A stretch of DNA of 64,000 nt from F23-B02 sp963613665 (GTDB lineage: Bacteria > Bacillota > Clostridia > Oscillospirales > Oscillospiraceae). This document shows, piece by piece, positions 42,379 to 52,300 of the stretch. Every line of letters starts with the position of its first letter. Positions within the stretch are counted from its first letter, which is position 1. The notes below the pieces were generated by a model. That model was not told where the DNA came from and did not search any database. It saw only the letters and a list, made by a program, of their open reading frames with translations. The translations under genes and the position numbers were made by a program. Where the stretch lies: positions 62,001-126,000 of the forward strand of contig CAVEAL010000002.1 of assembly GCA_963613665.1 (NCBI GenBank), written 5' to 3'.

Positions 42379-45300
42379 ATGAAAACAACAAAAAGATTGT
42401 TGGCTCTGAACCTCGTTCTTGTGCTGCTGCTGACGCTTGTGCCCGCCGCAGCGCTTGCCGACGTGGCAATGGAGCTCGACAAAATTGTGTCCTTCACAAA
42501 GGAGAACTCAGAAGAAAACGCGGTCTTCACGTTCACGCCGGCTAATGACGGCGAATATCGTATAGACATCGAATGCCCGACCATGCGCGCATCCGGCGAA
42601 GATATTGTTATTTTCGCGCACGAAGATGGCGACAAATCGGTTAAACGTCAACTGAATTCAGATTACATTGCTCAGACTAAATGGGAGTATGATGAAGAGA
42701 CTGGAAACAGCCGCGTTTATTACAGCATCAGCTTCCCGTATGAGCTGCAAGCCGGTGTGGAATACAAGCTATCTTTTTGCAAAAATCCCTATGGTAACTA
42801 TAAAGCAACGGTAGTATATCTTGGTAATGCCAATACCGTTGTTGAAGTTAATGAAGAAACTTTCCCTGATGCCAATTTCAGAAATTATGTTTTAAATAAG
42901 TTGGACTTTAACGGCGACTGTAAGCTCAGCGAAAATGAAATTAAGAATATAACGAATATAAATGTCGGAAAATATGCTGGATACGGAAATATTGTGTCCT
43001 TGAAAGGGATTGAATACTTTACGTCGCTGGAAGAACTTAGTTGCTATGCCATCGAGCTTGAAGAATTGCCCGAGCTTCCTGGATCACTGAGATACCTTAG
43101 CTGCGAAAGTAATATGCTCACCGAACTGCCTAAGCTTCCGGCAAGCCTCACATCTCTTAATTGCGGTAGCAATCAGCTCACCGAACTGCCTGAGCTTCCG
43201 GCAAGTTTACAATATCTTAGTTGTTATAACAATAAACTTACATTGCTGCCTTCAAATGTGAGTGGGCTGGTAAGTTTGTATGATATTAGCTGTAATGACA
43301 ATCAACTCACAGAACTGCCGAATCTTCCGGTAAGCCTCAGATATCTTAATTGCGCAAACAATAAGCTCGAAGAACTGCCGGCTCTTCCGAGCACGTTGCA
43401 ATCTCTTTACTGCGATGACAATAATCTCGCCGCACTGCCGGCTCTTCCGAGTTCGTTGAGCGTTCTTTATTGCGGTCGCAATAATCTCACCGCATTGGAC
43501 GAACTGCCGGAATACCTTAGCACCCTCTGGTGTGCAGGTAATCAGCTTGACGACCTTGATATTATAAGCGGCTTAACAAAGCTCACAGATCTTAATATCT
43601 CATATAACAAATTTGAAAAACTGCCTGATTTTCCGGCAACAATTAGACATCTTAACTACTCGTACAATCCGTTGACAGAGCTGCCCGCAGATTTAAGCGG
43701 ACTGGAAAATTTGTATGACCTTAGCTGCGCAGGCATTGGGCTCGAAACACTTCCCACACTTCCGGAGAGCCTTGAGTACCTTGTATGTTCCGACAATAAT
43801 CTTACCGACGTTGATGAGATAGCCAATCTGCCGGACCTGTATAGGCTTGATTGCTCAGACAATCAGCTCGAAGCACTGCCTGCTCTTCCGGAAAGCCTGG
43901 ATGAACTTTGCTGTTGGAACAATAAGCTCACAACGCTGCCCACACTTCCGAATGGACTGAGTAGTCTTTACTGTTCGAATAACCTGCTCACAAGCATTGC
44001 CCTTAATTCTGATGCCTATTATTACAAAATAGACGTTTCAGGCAACCGCCTTCCGGACTATACTGCGGTTACCGGTAAGGATATAGAGTGGAACGACTGG
44101 AGATATGTGTTCGGCGTACAGAATCACGATCATGAGTATAGTTATGTAGATGATATGGAACAACCATCAACCTGCATAAGTTATGGCTTCAAGTACAAAG
44201 AATGCAGCAAGTGCGACGCTTATGCATTTGAAGAAATTGAACCCATAGGCCACGATTTTGGAGATGACAACAAGTGCAAAAGCTGCGGACTCTATACATG
44301 CCAAACAGGTGACTCAGACCACAACTTCACTGAAGCTCGTCTGTGCAGCATTTGCGGTAACTATGAGTGCATGATTAAATACAACACTGACGTTCTTCAT
44401 GAATTCGACGAAAACGGATGCTGCACTATTTGCGGAAACAGCATTCCTGATCCGTATTACGGCGAAGACGGAAGCGTCTGGACGCTCACAAAAGACGGAG
44501 TGCTTACAATAAGCGGAGCAAACAATATAGACGTTTGGTGGGAAGCGAGAGATCATTTTGATCCGTTTCTTCAGAATACGCTGAAGATCGTATGTGAAGA
44601 CGGAACAACGTTTTTTAAAAGTTATTCTAAATTCAGCAACGTTGGAGAAATTAATTTTGGCAAAGACGTTGAGACCATAGAATACCCTCGTTCGCTGTTC
44701 AGCCTCAAGGAAGTAACTGTTGTTGCTGAAAATCAGTATCTCTGCGTAGATGATGGAGTGCTCTATAACAAAAATCAGACCGAGCTGCTTATATATCCTC
44801 TGTACCTGGGAGGATCAATGTCAAGCAGCATCACTGTCAAGGACGGCGTGGAAAGCATCGGCGTAGATGCATTCTTTAACCACTATGCATTGAAAAGCGT
44901 AGTATTGCCGGATGGTTTGACAAATATTAAAGATGCAGCATTTGAATACTGCGGGGACTTGGAAAAAGTATACATACCGTCCACCGTCACAAGCATAGAG
45001 GGGTGGGCATTCTATGGCTGCGATAGCTTGACAGACGTTTATTTCGCCGGCACTGTAGAGCAGTGGGAAAAAATAAACATAGACGAGTACAACGGAAAAC
45101 TTACAGATGGAAATGTAACGATCCACTGTAACCACACGCATGATTATGTTAAAGTTGAGGCTGCTGAGGCTACCTGCTATACGGTCGGATATACAGAAGG
45201 TACAAAGTGTGTCTGCGGCTTGATCGGCGAGGGCTGCGAAGTTATCCCCACGGCCGACCACACCGAGGTCGTCGACGAAGCAGTCGCAGCGACCTGCACC

Positions 45301-46767
45301 GAGAGCGGCCTGACCGAGGGTAAACACTGCTCAGTGTGTCGTAAGATTATCGTTGAGCAGGAAGTAACTCCCGCCCTTGGTCACGACTTATCTGGTGCTA
45401 AGGCAGCTACCTGTACCGAAGACGGCTATACCGGCGAAGGTAAGTGCTCACGCTGCGATAAAACTATCGAGCGCACAGTTATCCCCGCAAAGGGTCACAC
45501 CGAGGTTATCGACGAAGCAGTCCCAGCAACCTGCACCGATACCGGCCTGACAGAGGGTAAACACTGCTCGGTCTGCGGCGATGTCACTGTCGAGCAGGAA
45601 GTTATCCGCGCAAAGGGTCACACCGAGGTTATCGACGAAGCAGTCCCAGCGACCTGCACCGCAACCGGTCTGACTGAGGGTAAGCATTGCTCGGTCTGCG
45701 ACGAGGTCACTGTTAAGCAGGAAGTTATCTCCGCAAAGGGCCACACCGAGGTCGTCGATGCGGAAGTTAAAGCAACATGTACCAAAACAGGCCTGACCGA
45801 GGGCAAGCATTGCTCAGTGTGTAATGAGATTATCGTTGAGCAGGAAGTAACTCCTATAGCCGCACACAACTATAAAAACGGTGTCTGCCCGGACTGCGGC
45901 GCAGAAGAACCCGATTATGAGCCGCCCGTAAGGCCCAGCCACAGCCACAGCTATGCAACGGCCGTGACGGCGCCGACCTGCACGGAGAAGGGCTACACGA
46001 CATACACCTGCTCCTGCGGCAGCAGCTTCGTCGGCAGCTACGTCGATGCAAAGGGCCACACCGAGGTCACCGACGCGGCAGTCGCAGCGACCTGCGCCAA
46101 GACCGGCCTGACCGAGGGCAAGCATTGCTCGGAATGCAATGAAGTTCTCGTCAAGCAGGAAGTTATCCCCGCGTCGGCGCATGAGTTCAAGGACGGCGTC
46201 TGCACGGCCTGCGGCGCGAAGGATCCCGGCGTCAACCCGTTCAACGACGTCGCCGAGACCAGCCCCTACGCCGAAGCGGTCAGCTGGGCATACGCAAACA
46301 ACATCACCGTAGGCAAGACCGACGACACCTTCGGCGTGAACGACGGCTGCACGCGCGGCCAGATCGTGACGCTGCTGTGGCGCGCGGCGGGCTCACCCGC
46401 GGCGGCTGCCGATACGGTCAACCCGTTCAGCGACGTAAGCGCTGACAGCAACTACTACGACGCTATCATGTGGGCGATCGCAAACGGCATAACCTACGGC
46501 ACAACGCCTACGACGTTCAGCCCCGACACGGTCTGCACCCGCGGCCAGATCGTGACCTTCATGTACCGCGCGGCGGGCTCTCCGAAGGTTGACACGGGCG
46601 TCAACTTCACCGATGTTGACGAAAGCTGGTACTGCTACGACGCAGTCGCGTGGGCGGTCGCAAACGGCATCACCGTAGGCAAGACCGACACCACCTTCGC
46701 ACCTTCCGAAACCTGCACCCGCGGCCAGGCAGTCACCTTCATGTACCGCGCAAACGCAGAAAAATAA
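42379..46767 (+). CDS. Giant secreted surface protein: EF-hand-like, LPX-type leucine-rich repeats, BspA-like repeats, cysteine repeats and SLH modules
   Basis: A 1462-residue exported protein: signal peptide 1-27, a unique domain to 150, an EF-hand-like DFNGDCKLSENE within FPDANFRNYV (about 160-195), about 16 leucine-rich repeats of roughly 20 residues (about 210-560; pattern LPxLPxSLxxLxCxxNxLTE), a BspA-like LRR_5 region (about 690-915), a block of 41-residue repeats each with three cysteines (about 960-1165; TGLTEGKHCSVC), and three SLH modules (about 1287-1462). The 20-residue LPX repeat is of the kind best known from secreted effectors such as YopM and IpaH, with a cysteine at the LxC position. 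Probable adhesin or host-glycan-facing protein. Confidence 0.85.
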   Translation: MKTTKRLLALNLVLVLLLTLVPAAALADVAMELDKIVSFTKENSEENAVFTFTPANDGEYRIDIECPTMRASGEDIVIFAHEDGDKSVKRQLNSDYIAQTKWEYDEETGNSRVYYSISFPYELQAGVEYKLSFCKNPYGNYKATVVYLGNANTVVEVNEETFPDANFRNYVLNKLDFNGDCKLSENEIKNITNINVGKYAGYGNIVSLKGIEYFTSLEELSCYAIELEELPELPGSLRYLSCESNMLTELPKLPASLTSLNCGSNQLTELPELPASLQYLSCYNNKLTLLPSNVSGLVSLYDISCNDNQLTELPNLPVSLRYLNCANNKLEELPALPSTLQSLYCDDNNLAALPALPSSLSVLYCGRNNLTALDELPEYLSTLWCAGNQLDDLDIISGLTKLTDLNISYNKFEKLPDFPATIRHLNYSYNPLTELPADLSGLENLYDLSCAGIGLETLPTLPESLEYLVCSDNNLTDVDEIANLPDLYRLDCSDNQLEALPALPESLDELCCWNNKLTTLPTLPNGLSSLYCSNNLLTSIALNSDAYYYKIDVSGNRLPDYTAVTGKDIEWNDWRYVFGVQNHDHEYSYVDDMEQPSTCISYGFKYKECSKCDAYAFEEIEPIGHDFGDDNKCKSCGLYTCQTGDSDHNFTEARLCSICGNYECMIKYNTDVLHEFDENGCCTICGNSIPDPYYGEDGSVWTLTKDGVLTISGANNIDVWWEARDHFDPFLQNTLKIVCEDGTTFFKSYSKFSNVGEINFGKDVETIEYPRSLFSLKEVTVVAENQYLCVDDGVLYNKNQTELLIYPLYLGGSMSSSITVKDGVESIGVDAFFNHYALKSVVLPDGLTNIKDAAFEYCGDLEKVYIPSTVTSIEGWAFYGCDSLTDVYFAGTVEQWEKINIDEYNGKLTDGNVTIHCNHTHDYVKVEAAEATCYTVGYTEGTKCVCGLIGEGCEVIPTADHTEVVDEAVAATCTESGLTEGKHCSVCRKIIVEQEVTPALGHDLSGAKAATCTEDGYTGEGKCSRCDKTIERTVIPAKGHTEVIDEAVPATCTDTGLTEGKHCSVCGDVTVEQEVIRAKGHTEVIDEAVPATCTATGLTEGKHCSVCDEVTVKQEVISAKGHTEVVDAEVKATCTKTGLTEGKHCSVCNEIIVEQEVTPIAAHNYKNGVCPDCGAEEPDYEPPVRPSHSHSYATAVTAPTCTEKGYTTYTCSCGSSFVGSYVDAKGHTEVTDAAVAATCAKTGLTEGKHCSECNEVLVKQEVIPASAHEFKDGVCTACGAKDPGVNPFNDVAETSPYAEAVSWAYANNITVGKTDDTFGVNDGCTRGQIVTLLWRAAGSPAAAADTVNPFSDVSADSNYYDAIMWAIANGITYGTTPTTFSPDTVCTRGQIVTFMYRAAGSPKVDTGVNFTDVDESWYCYDAVAWAVANGITVGKTDTTFAPSETCTRGQAVTFMYRANAEK
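45259..45862 (+). repeat. Tandem 123-base repeats coding for three-cysteine modules
   Basis: Five consecutive units, four of 41 codons and one of 38, each starting HTEV or HDLS and containing ATCT..GLTEGKHCSVC. The 41-codon units are highly similar at DNA level (CACACCGAGGTTATCGACGA recurs). A further copy at 46060-46180 is separated by a proline linker. Coding repeats, not CRISPR: no constant spacers. Confidence 0.85.
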
Positions 46768-46780
46768 ACCTATATGCTCC

Positions 46781-46813
46781 AAGCTCTCCGTGATTTCCAC
46801 GGAGAGCTTTTTT
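46781..46813 (+). terminator. Terminator of the LRR-SLH gene
   Basis: AAGCTCTCCGTG/CACGGAGAGCTT stem, five-base loop, six-T run. It separates the SLH run from the ABC transporter island. Confidence 0.9.
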
Positions 46814-46933
46814 GCGACCGGTAAGCTGAAATTGGACACGGAGGATGCTTTTTGGACAGTGAATATGCGATAATAAAGGCGCTTTTAGGCTTCATGCCGC
46901 AGGACGGGCCCGAAATGTGAAATAATCAAAAAA

Positions 46934-46976
46934 ATTTGCCGCGGCAAATGACAAATGATAATATATATGCTACAAT
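46934..46976 (+). promoter_or_regulatory. First promoter of the ABC/ATPase-CRP island with adjacent palindrome
   Basis: A 16-base perfect palindrome ATTTGCCGCGGCAAAT (46934-46949) abuts an ATGACA-17-TACAAT promoter (46948-46953, 46971-46976). A regulator bound there would touch the -35 box. The downstream leader contains a bipartite hairpin, ATCTGC/GCAGAT inside ACCGTA/TACGGT (47012-47053). Confidence 0.55.
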
Positions 46977-47054
46977 GTGACTGCACTGGGAAAAGGATAG
47001 ATTTCAGCAACACCGTATGTGCTTATCTGCCGTTCTAAGCAGATGCTTACGGTA

Positions 47055-47091
47055 TTGCTTTTATTTTGAAAAGCAGTTAGCATGTGCTAAC
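47055..47091 (+). promoter_or_regulatory. Second promoter with GTTAGC-N4-GCTAAC operator, site 1
   Basis: TTGCTT-17-TAGCAT (47055-47060, 47078-47083) has its -10 inside the palindrome GTTAGCATGTGCTAAC (47076-47091), which lies 19 bases before the permease ATG. The same palindrome class recurs at 49243 and 62855. It is the best candidate target for the CRP-type domain of the ATPase fusion. Confidence 0.65.
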
Positions 47092-47109
47092 TTAAAAAAG
47101 AGAGCGATT

Positions 47110-47904
47110 ATGAAAGAAAACAAAAAGCAAACATTGAAGATGACGGTCATTGTGCTGGGCTGGCTGCTGCTGTGGGAAGCCGCCGACAGGATAATAGATA
47201 ACCGCATCGTACTGTCGGGACCTACGCATATCATTGCGGCACTGGCCGGGCAGATGCAGCAGCCGGACTTCTGGATAACCTGCGGGGCATCGTTTGCGCG
47301 CATAACGGCCGGCTTTCTGCTGTCGTTTATTGCGGGCTTCCTGCTTGCGCTGCTGTGCTTCCGGTTTAAGCTGCTGCGGGACATCATCACGCCGGTGATG
47401 GTGACCCTGAAGATCGTTCCGATGATATCCTTTGTTATCATGCTGCTTATCTGGGTGGGCAATCAGGCGCTGACGATATACCTGTCGTTTCTGATCGTTC
47501 TGCCGCTTATCTACACAAGTACGCTTGCCGGACTCAACGCCGTGGACAAGGACCTGCTTGAGGCGGCGCGGGAATTCGGCGTGTCCCGCTGGTATCTCTT
47601 CTGCTACTTTTACCGCCCGACGCTTATGCCGTTTATAATCAGTGCCTGCCAAATCGCGCTGGGCATGAGCTGGAAGAGCGGCATCATGGCGGAGGTGATC
47701 GGAACGCCGAAGCCGTCGATCGGCCGCGAGATGTACGCTGCGAAAACTTATCTGCAAACTGCAAATCTGTTTGCGTGGACGATAGTGGTCATTGTGCTGA
47801 GCCTGCTGTTCGAAAAGCTGTTTATGTGGTTGCTGGAAAAATGCAACCCGGTGAAGTGCAGCGAAACGCAGATGGATATGATGAAAAAGAAACTGGGGAT
47901 ATAA
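47110..47904 (+). CDS. ABC transporter permease, NitT/TauT (SsuC) type
   Basis: A 264-residue membrane protein with six helices. The ATPase-coupling EAA loop is present (LEAAREFGVSRWYLFC, about 163-178), and the protein resembles permeases of nitrate/taurine/aliphatic sulfonate importers. The ATG of MKENKKQ is used; longer frames run through the operator. A four-base gap separates it from the ATPase-CRP fusion gene. Its binding-protein partner is the lipoprotein gene 7.5 kb downstream. Substrate unknown. Confidence 0.88.
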   Translation: MKENKKQTLKMTVIVLGWLLLWEAADRIIDNRIVLSGPTHIIAALAGQMQQPDFWITCGASFARITAGFLLSFIAGFLLALLCFRFKLLRDIITPVMVTLKIVPMISFVIMLLIWVGNQALTIYLSFLIVLPLIYTSTLAGLNAVDKDLLEAAREFGVSRWYLFCYFYRPTLMPFIISACQIALGMSWKSGIMAEVIGTPKPSIGREMYAAKTYLQTANLFAWTIVVIVLSLLFEKLFMWLLEKCNPVKCSETQMDMMKKKLGI

Positions 47905-47907
47905 AAC

Positions 47908-49221
47908 ATGCCTATATCAATTAGAAACATACAGAAGGCCTTCGGCGCAAAGCAGGTGCTGACGGGCGTGGACTACGTTCTGGAGGACGGCGGCATTTAC
48001 TGCCTGATGGGCCCGTCCGGCATGGGCAAGACGACGCTGCTGCGCATACTTATGGACCTGGAGAACCCCGACCGCGGCGACGTGGAGGGGCTCGGGCGCA
48101 ACGACATTGCGGTCATGTTCCAGGAAAACCGTCTGCTGGAGTGGATGGATGCGGTTGACAACATTGCGGTCATGCGCAACGGCATCCGCGATAAGAAGCT
48201 CAAGCGCGAGATCGAGGAGAACCTCAAGAGCATACTCCCGGCCGACTGTCTCCACCAGCCGGTGGCTCAGCTTTCCGGCGGCATGAAGCGGCGCGTTGCG
48301 CTCGCGCGGGCCATGAGCTACCCGTCCAAGCTCATCATCCTCGACGAACCGTTCACCGGCCTTGACAGGAGCACGAAGCTTGAGGTCATCGACTACATCC
48401 TGCGCATGCGGCAGAACCGCATACTGCTTGTCGCCACCCACGGCGCGGAGGACGCGGCGATGCTGGGCGCGAAGGTCATACGGCTCGAGGAGCTGCTGGG
48501 CGCGGTGCCGGAGCAGATCGAGGAGGGCGAGGACGAAAACATATCCTTCAGCCGCGACGAGGTCATGCGCAGCATGAACATCTTCCGGCAGATCCCGGTG
48601 GGGCGCTATCCGGAGATCGTGACGAAGCTGCGCGGCTACGAGCAGAGCTACGAGCCGAACGAGATCATCTGGAACCAGGACGATAGCTACAGCTGCATAG
48701 GCGTCATATTGCAGGGCGTTATCCAGGCTGCGGACATGAGCGGCAAGGAGCCGCAGATAATCCAGCAGTTCCACGCCGGAGAGAGCTTCGGCGAGGCGGT
48801 GGCGTTCGGCGGTCACAGAAGCTGGGTGGAGATCCGCGCGGTGAAGAGCGCGCGCATACTGTATCTGCACGTTGACGGCCTGATGGCGGACACCGGCGAC
48901 CGCGACTTCACGCTTATGAAAACGAACCTTGTGCGCGAGATGTCCAACAAGCTGGCCATACTCAGCCTCAAGAACCAGATACTTGCCGAGCCGCGGCTGC
49001 GCGGGCGCATACTCATGTACCTGAACGTTCTGCCCACCGAGGCCGACGGCTGCAAGGAGATACCCTTCCGGCAGAAGGACCTTGCGCAGTACCTCAACGC
49101 CAACACCTCGGCGCTGTGCCGCGAGCTTGCGCGCATGCGGGACGACGGCCTCATCGAGACCGACGGGCGGCGCGTAAGGATAAAATTCAAGTCCTCGGGC
49201 GGGCTGCTGCCGGACAGATAA
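47908..49221 (+). CDS. ABC transporter ATPase fused to a CRP/FNR-type transcription regulator
   Basis: A 437-residue fusion. Residues 1-205 are a complete NitT-type ABC ATPase: Walker A GPSGMGKTT (about 34), Q-loop FQENRLLEW, signature LSGGMKRR, Walker B LIILDEPFTGLD and H-loop ATHG. Residues about 225-340 form a cyclic-nucleotide-binding-type beta-roll (QFHAGESFGEAVAFGG), then a C-helix and an HTH_CRP domain (about 375-430; FRQKDLAQYLNANTSALCRELARMRDDGL). All transport motifs look intact, so one protein probably powers import and regulates genes. The PKA-type phosphate-binding arginine is not evident in the beta-roll, so the signal may not be cAMP. Likely autoregulatory through the GTTAGC palindromes. 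Confidence 0.88.
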   Translation: MPISIRNIQKAFGAKQVLTGVDYVLEDGGIYCLMGPSGMGKTTLLRILMDLENPDRGDVEGLGRNDIAVMFQENRLLEWMDAVDNIAVMRNGIRDKKLKREIEENLKSILPADCLHQPVAQLSGGMKRRVALARAMSYPSKLIILDEPFTGLDRSTKLEVIDYILRMRQNRILLVATHGAEDAAMLGAKVIRLEELLGAVPEQIEEGEDENISFSRDEVMRSMNIFRQIPVGRYPEIVTKLRGYEQSYEPNEIIWNQDDSYSCIGVILQGVIQAADMSGKEPQIIQQFHAGESFGEAVAFGGHRSWVEIRAVKSARILYLHVDGLMADTGDRDFTLMKTNLVREMSNKLAILSLKNQILAEPRLRGRILMYLNVLPTEADGCKEIPFRQKDLAQYLNANTSALCRELARMRDDGLIETDGRRVRIKFKSSGGLLPDR

Positions 49222-49242
49222 GGGCGTTTGCCCTGCCTTTGA

Positions 49243-49258
49243 GTTAGCGGCCACTAAC
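49243..49258 (+). promoter_or_regulatory. GTTAG-N6-CTAAC operator, site 2
   Basis: GTTAGCGGCCACTAAC, a 16-base near-palindrome (one mismatch pair, GGCC centre), lies 66 bases before the giant surface protein gene and overlaps a possible -35 element (TTAGCG, 16, TATAAC). A small hairpin CCCCG/CGGGG follows. Confidence 0.6.
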
Positions 49259-49323
49259 CACGGGATATAACGTCCCCGGCATCGGGGCTTTATATAAATC
49301 AAACCTTATAAGGAGGATCAAAA

Positions 49324-52300
49324 ATGATAAAAACGAAATTGGGGACACGGCTTCTGTCCGTCCTCATGGCACTTACGATGCTGCTCGGTCTTGTGCCGAT
49401 GACAGCGCTGGCGGAGGAGGTTGATACCCCAACCGGCTCGGAATACAGCAAGAGCTATACCAGCAGCAAATTTTCGGGTAAGTATATCAGCTCTCTCACA
49501 TACACCGTTAACACCACCGATGATAACGGCGCCAAGCTGGAAGAAGGCAGCGGCGAGATCAGCATGGTGGAAGGCGCGGGCGAATGGGTCAGCAATACAT
49601 GGACCCGCACCGACCGCTGCAAGGAGTGGAGCACAATCATCGGACTGCTTCAGGATGCCGGTGTCAATGTTGACTCCCGCTCGACCATGGTGTTTGACCT
49701 TGCCCTGAAGGACAGCAGCGGCGAAGCTATAAGCCTTGACAGCAGCAAGACCACTTACACCGTAGAGGCTGAATGGGCAGGTGTGTGCAATTATAAGGTC
49801 TACATTTACGATGGCAGCAAGCTCTACGAAGAGACCGAGGGCACCCATGAGAATGAAGACTGGTCCGATGCACTGGCCGGTTACCACATGGGCAGCGACA
49901 AATTCACCGTCCCCGCCGGCTGCAAGGTCGTGTATGTCAGCGAGTTCACCCCGGCCGAGGCACTTGCTCCCGGAGCCTACACGGTAGATGCAGATCTCAC
50001 CGTTCTCGGCAAGAACAATCAGGTGCTCAACGGCATTCAGGTGTATCTGAGCAATCCCGAACTGCCTCCCACAAAGCCCATGAAGCAGAAGGGATACCTC
50101 GTTGTACACGAGGACGGCACCATGACCTTGAGCCTTGACGGCTTCAACCACATTTTCAGCCAGCAGACCATCACCAGCGGCAAGGACGTCAAGGTTGACG
50201 AGCTGCGCTACTTCAACATGCGTGAATACTATGTGGACATGGCCGAAAGCGAAGAAGACAAAGCGCTTTACGAGACCATCCCCGAAAAGTGCATTGACGG
50301 AATCACAGTCACGCTCAATAACTACAACGGCTTCTACTCCTTCGGCGACTGCACCCAGTATCCTGTTATTCTCTTCAAGTACACTGACATGTGCCTTGAC
50401 CTGACCGTGGACTTCTCCACCGCGGTCAAAGCCTACGAGCGCCCCGGTGAGGGAGAGACGGCTTATACCAGAACCTTCACCGACGAGACCACAGGCGTTT
50501 CCGTTTTTGTTGAGACCACCGAGGAATGGGGACAGAAGCTGGCGGACGCAAGCATGAGCATCAGCTATCTGGACGAGAGCGACTCCCGTTATGAGGACGC
50601 GAAGTTCCAGATGGACCGACTCTTTGTCCGCGACTGCTACAAGCTGCTTGCCTTCAGGCTTACCGACTCCGAAGGCAATGAGCTCAGTCTTGAGGGCAAC
50701 TGCCAGGCCACCGTTTCCGGCGCTGATGTCAGCGGCTGGACAAACCCTGTCGTCTATCAGCTCAAGGGTGACATTTCCCGTACAAAGAGCATTTCCGCCG
50801 ACATTTCCGACAGCAAGGCTTCATTTGTCGTCCGCGATCTGAACACGGTTGCCCTCATCGGCAAGTACTCATCCACCGGCACAGGAATCACCAAGGAAGC
50901 GCTGCCCTTCGTCTGGCTGCGTTCCGAAGCAGCAGATAATACCTACAGCCTTACGCAGTACATGATTGCCGCAAATGCCCGGCAGGACAGCGAATACGGT
51001 CAGACCGTTTCCAATGCATATCTGGACTGCAAGGTGACCTCCACCATGCGCCAGGAAAGCTCCGAGCAGGGTGACCGCTACTATGCCCAGCTGGTCTATC
51101 CCGAGGGATCAAATATCAACAATACTTTCCCGGGAATTTCCAAAGTAGAAGTCCAGCTGCCCTATGATGAGGCAAAGCCTTACTACTACATTGTTCTGAC
51201 CGACGGTACAAGTACCTATGTAAAGCAGTATACCGACACCACCGAGTATAACGGCAGCGTATATTTTGACATCATCAACAGCTTTGGCCAGAAGGACACT
51301 GATATCAGTGTTGATGACGGTACCTATAGCCAGGATTGGGGCAATGTTCTTCTCGACGCCCTGGCGAGAGGCTACAAAAACGCAACGCCCTCAGCCAAAG
51401 AGCCCACGGCGTACATTCTCAACAGCGATAAGCTCTATGCCGGCCAGCCCATCGCCTACGGCAGCCAGAGCAGTACCTACTCCGGCGAGGAGAAAACCGA
51501 GACCACCCATATGTATAACGACAGCGTGGTTCTGGGCGGAGATCGTACCGCCACGGACGCCGGTACCTATACCGTGACCGCCACCCCTGGCGAGGGCCGC
51601 ACCTGGCTCGACGGCAGCACCGAGCCTTTCACCTATGACTGGACCATCAATCCGAAGGCGCTTACCGTCAAGTACGCCGGAGAGACCATCCACGAGGGCG
51701 AGACTCCGGAGCTGAAAGTGACCTATACCGGTTGGGCAAGCGGCGAGAGCGAGGAAAACGCCGAGGGCTTTGAGCCTGCCGTGATCAATGCTCCTGAAAC
51801 TCTGAGCATCGGCAGCCACACTCTTACACCCGAAGGCGGCAGCGCCGACAACTATGTGTTCAAAACATATAAAAACGGGACCCTGAACGTTGTTTCTGCC
51901 GACACCAAGATCATAAACAAGCCCACTGCCGTTCCCGAAACGCTGTTTGCCGACGGCGAAGAGAAAACCGGCGTCCTCGATGGCGAGGGCTACACTCTCT
52001 CCGGCGACTATAAAGCCACCGAGGGCGGCAAGAGCTACACCGCCGTTGCAACACTGGAAGAGGGCTACGCCTGGTCCGACGGCGATACCTCACCCACCTG
52101 CAAGGTTACATGGTCTCTCTGGAAATATATCGAGAAGCCTGTCTTTGAAAAGACCGTTTTTGAGTATACAGGCGAAGCGATCTATCTGGATGCGGAAAGC
52201 AAGTATACCTTCAGCAAGGGTTACAAAACACAAGGAACAAAAATCGCCACTGCGGCCGGTGACTACACGGTAACTTATACTCCATATGCTAATTACAAGT

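Noticed and set aside
45259..46180. CRISPR-like regular repeats
   Set aside because: The repeats are in-frame 41-codon protein modules without unique spacers of constant length and without cas genes.
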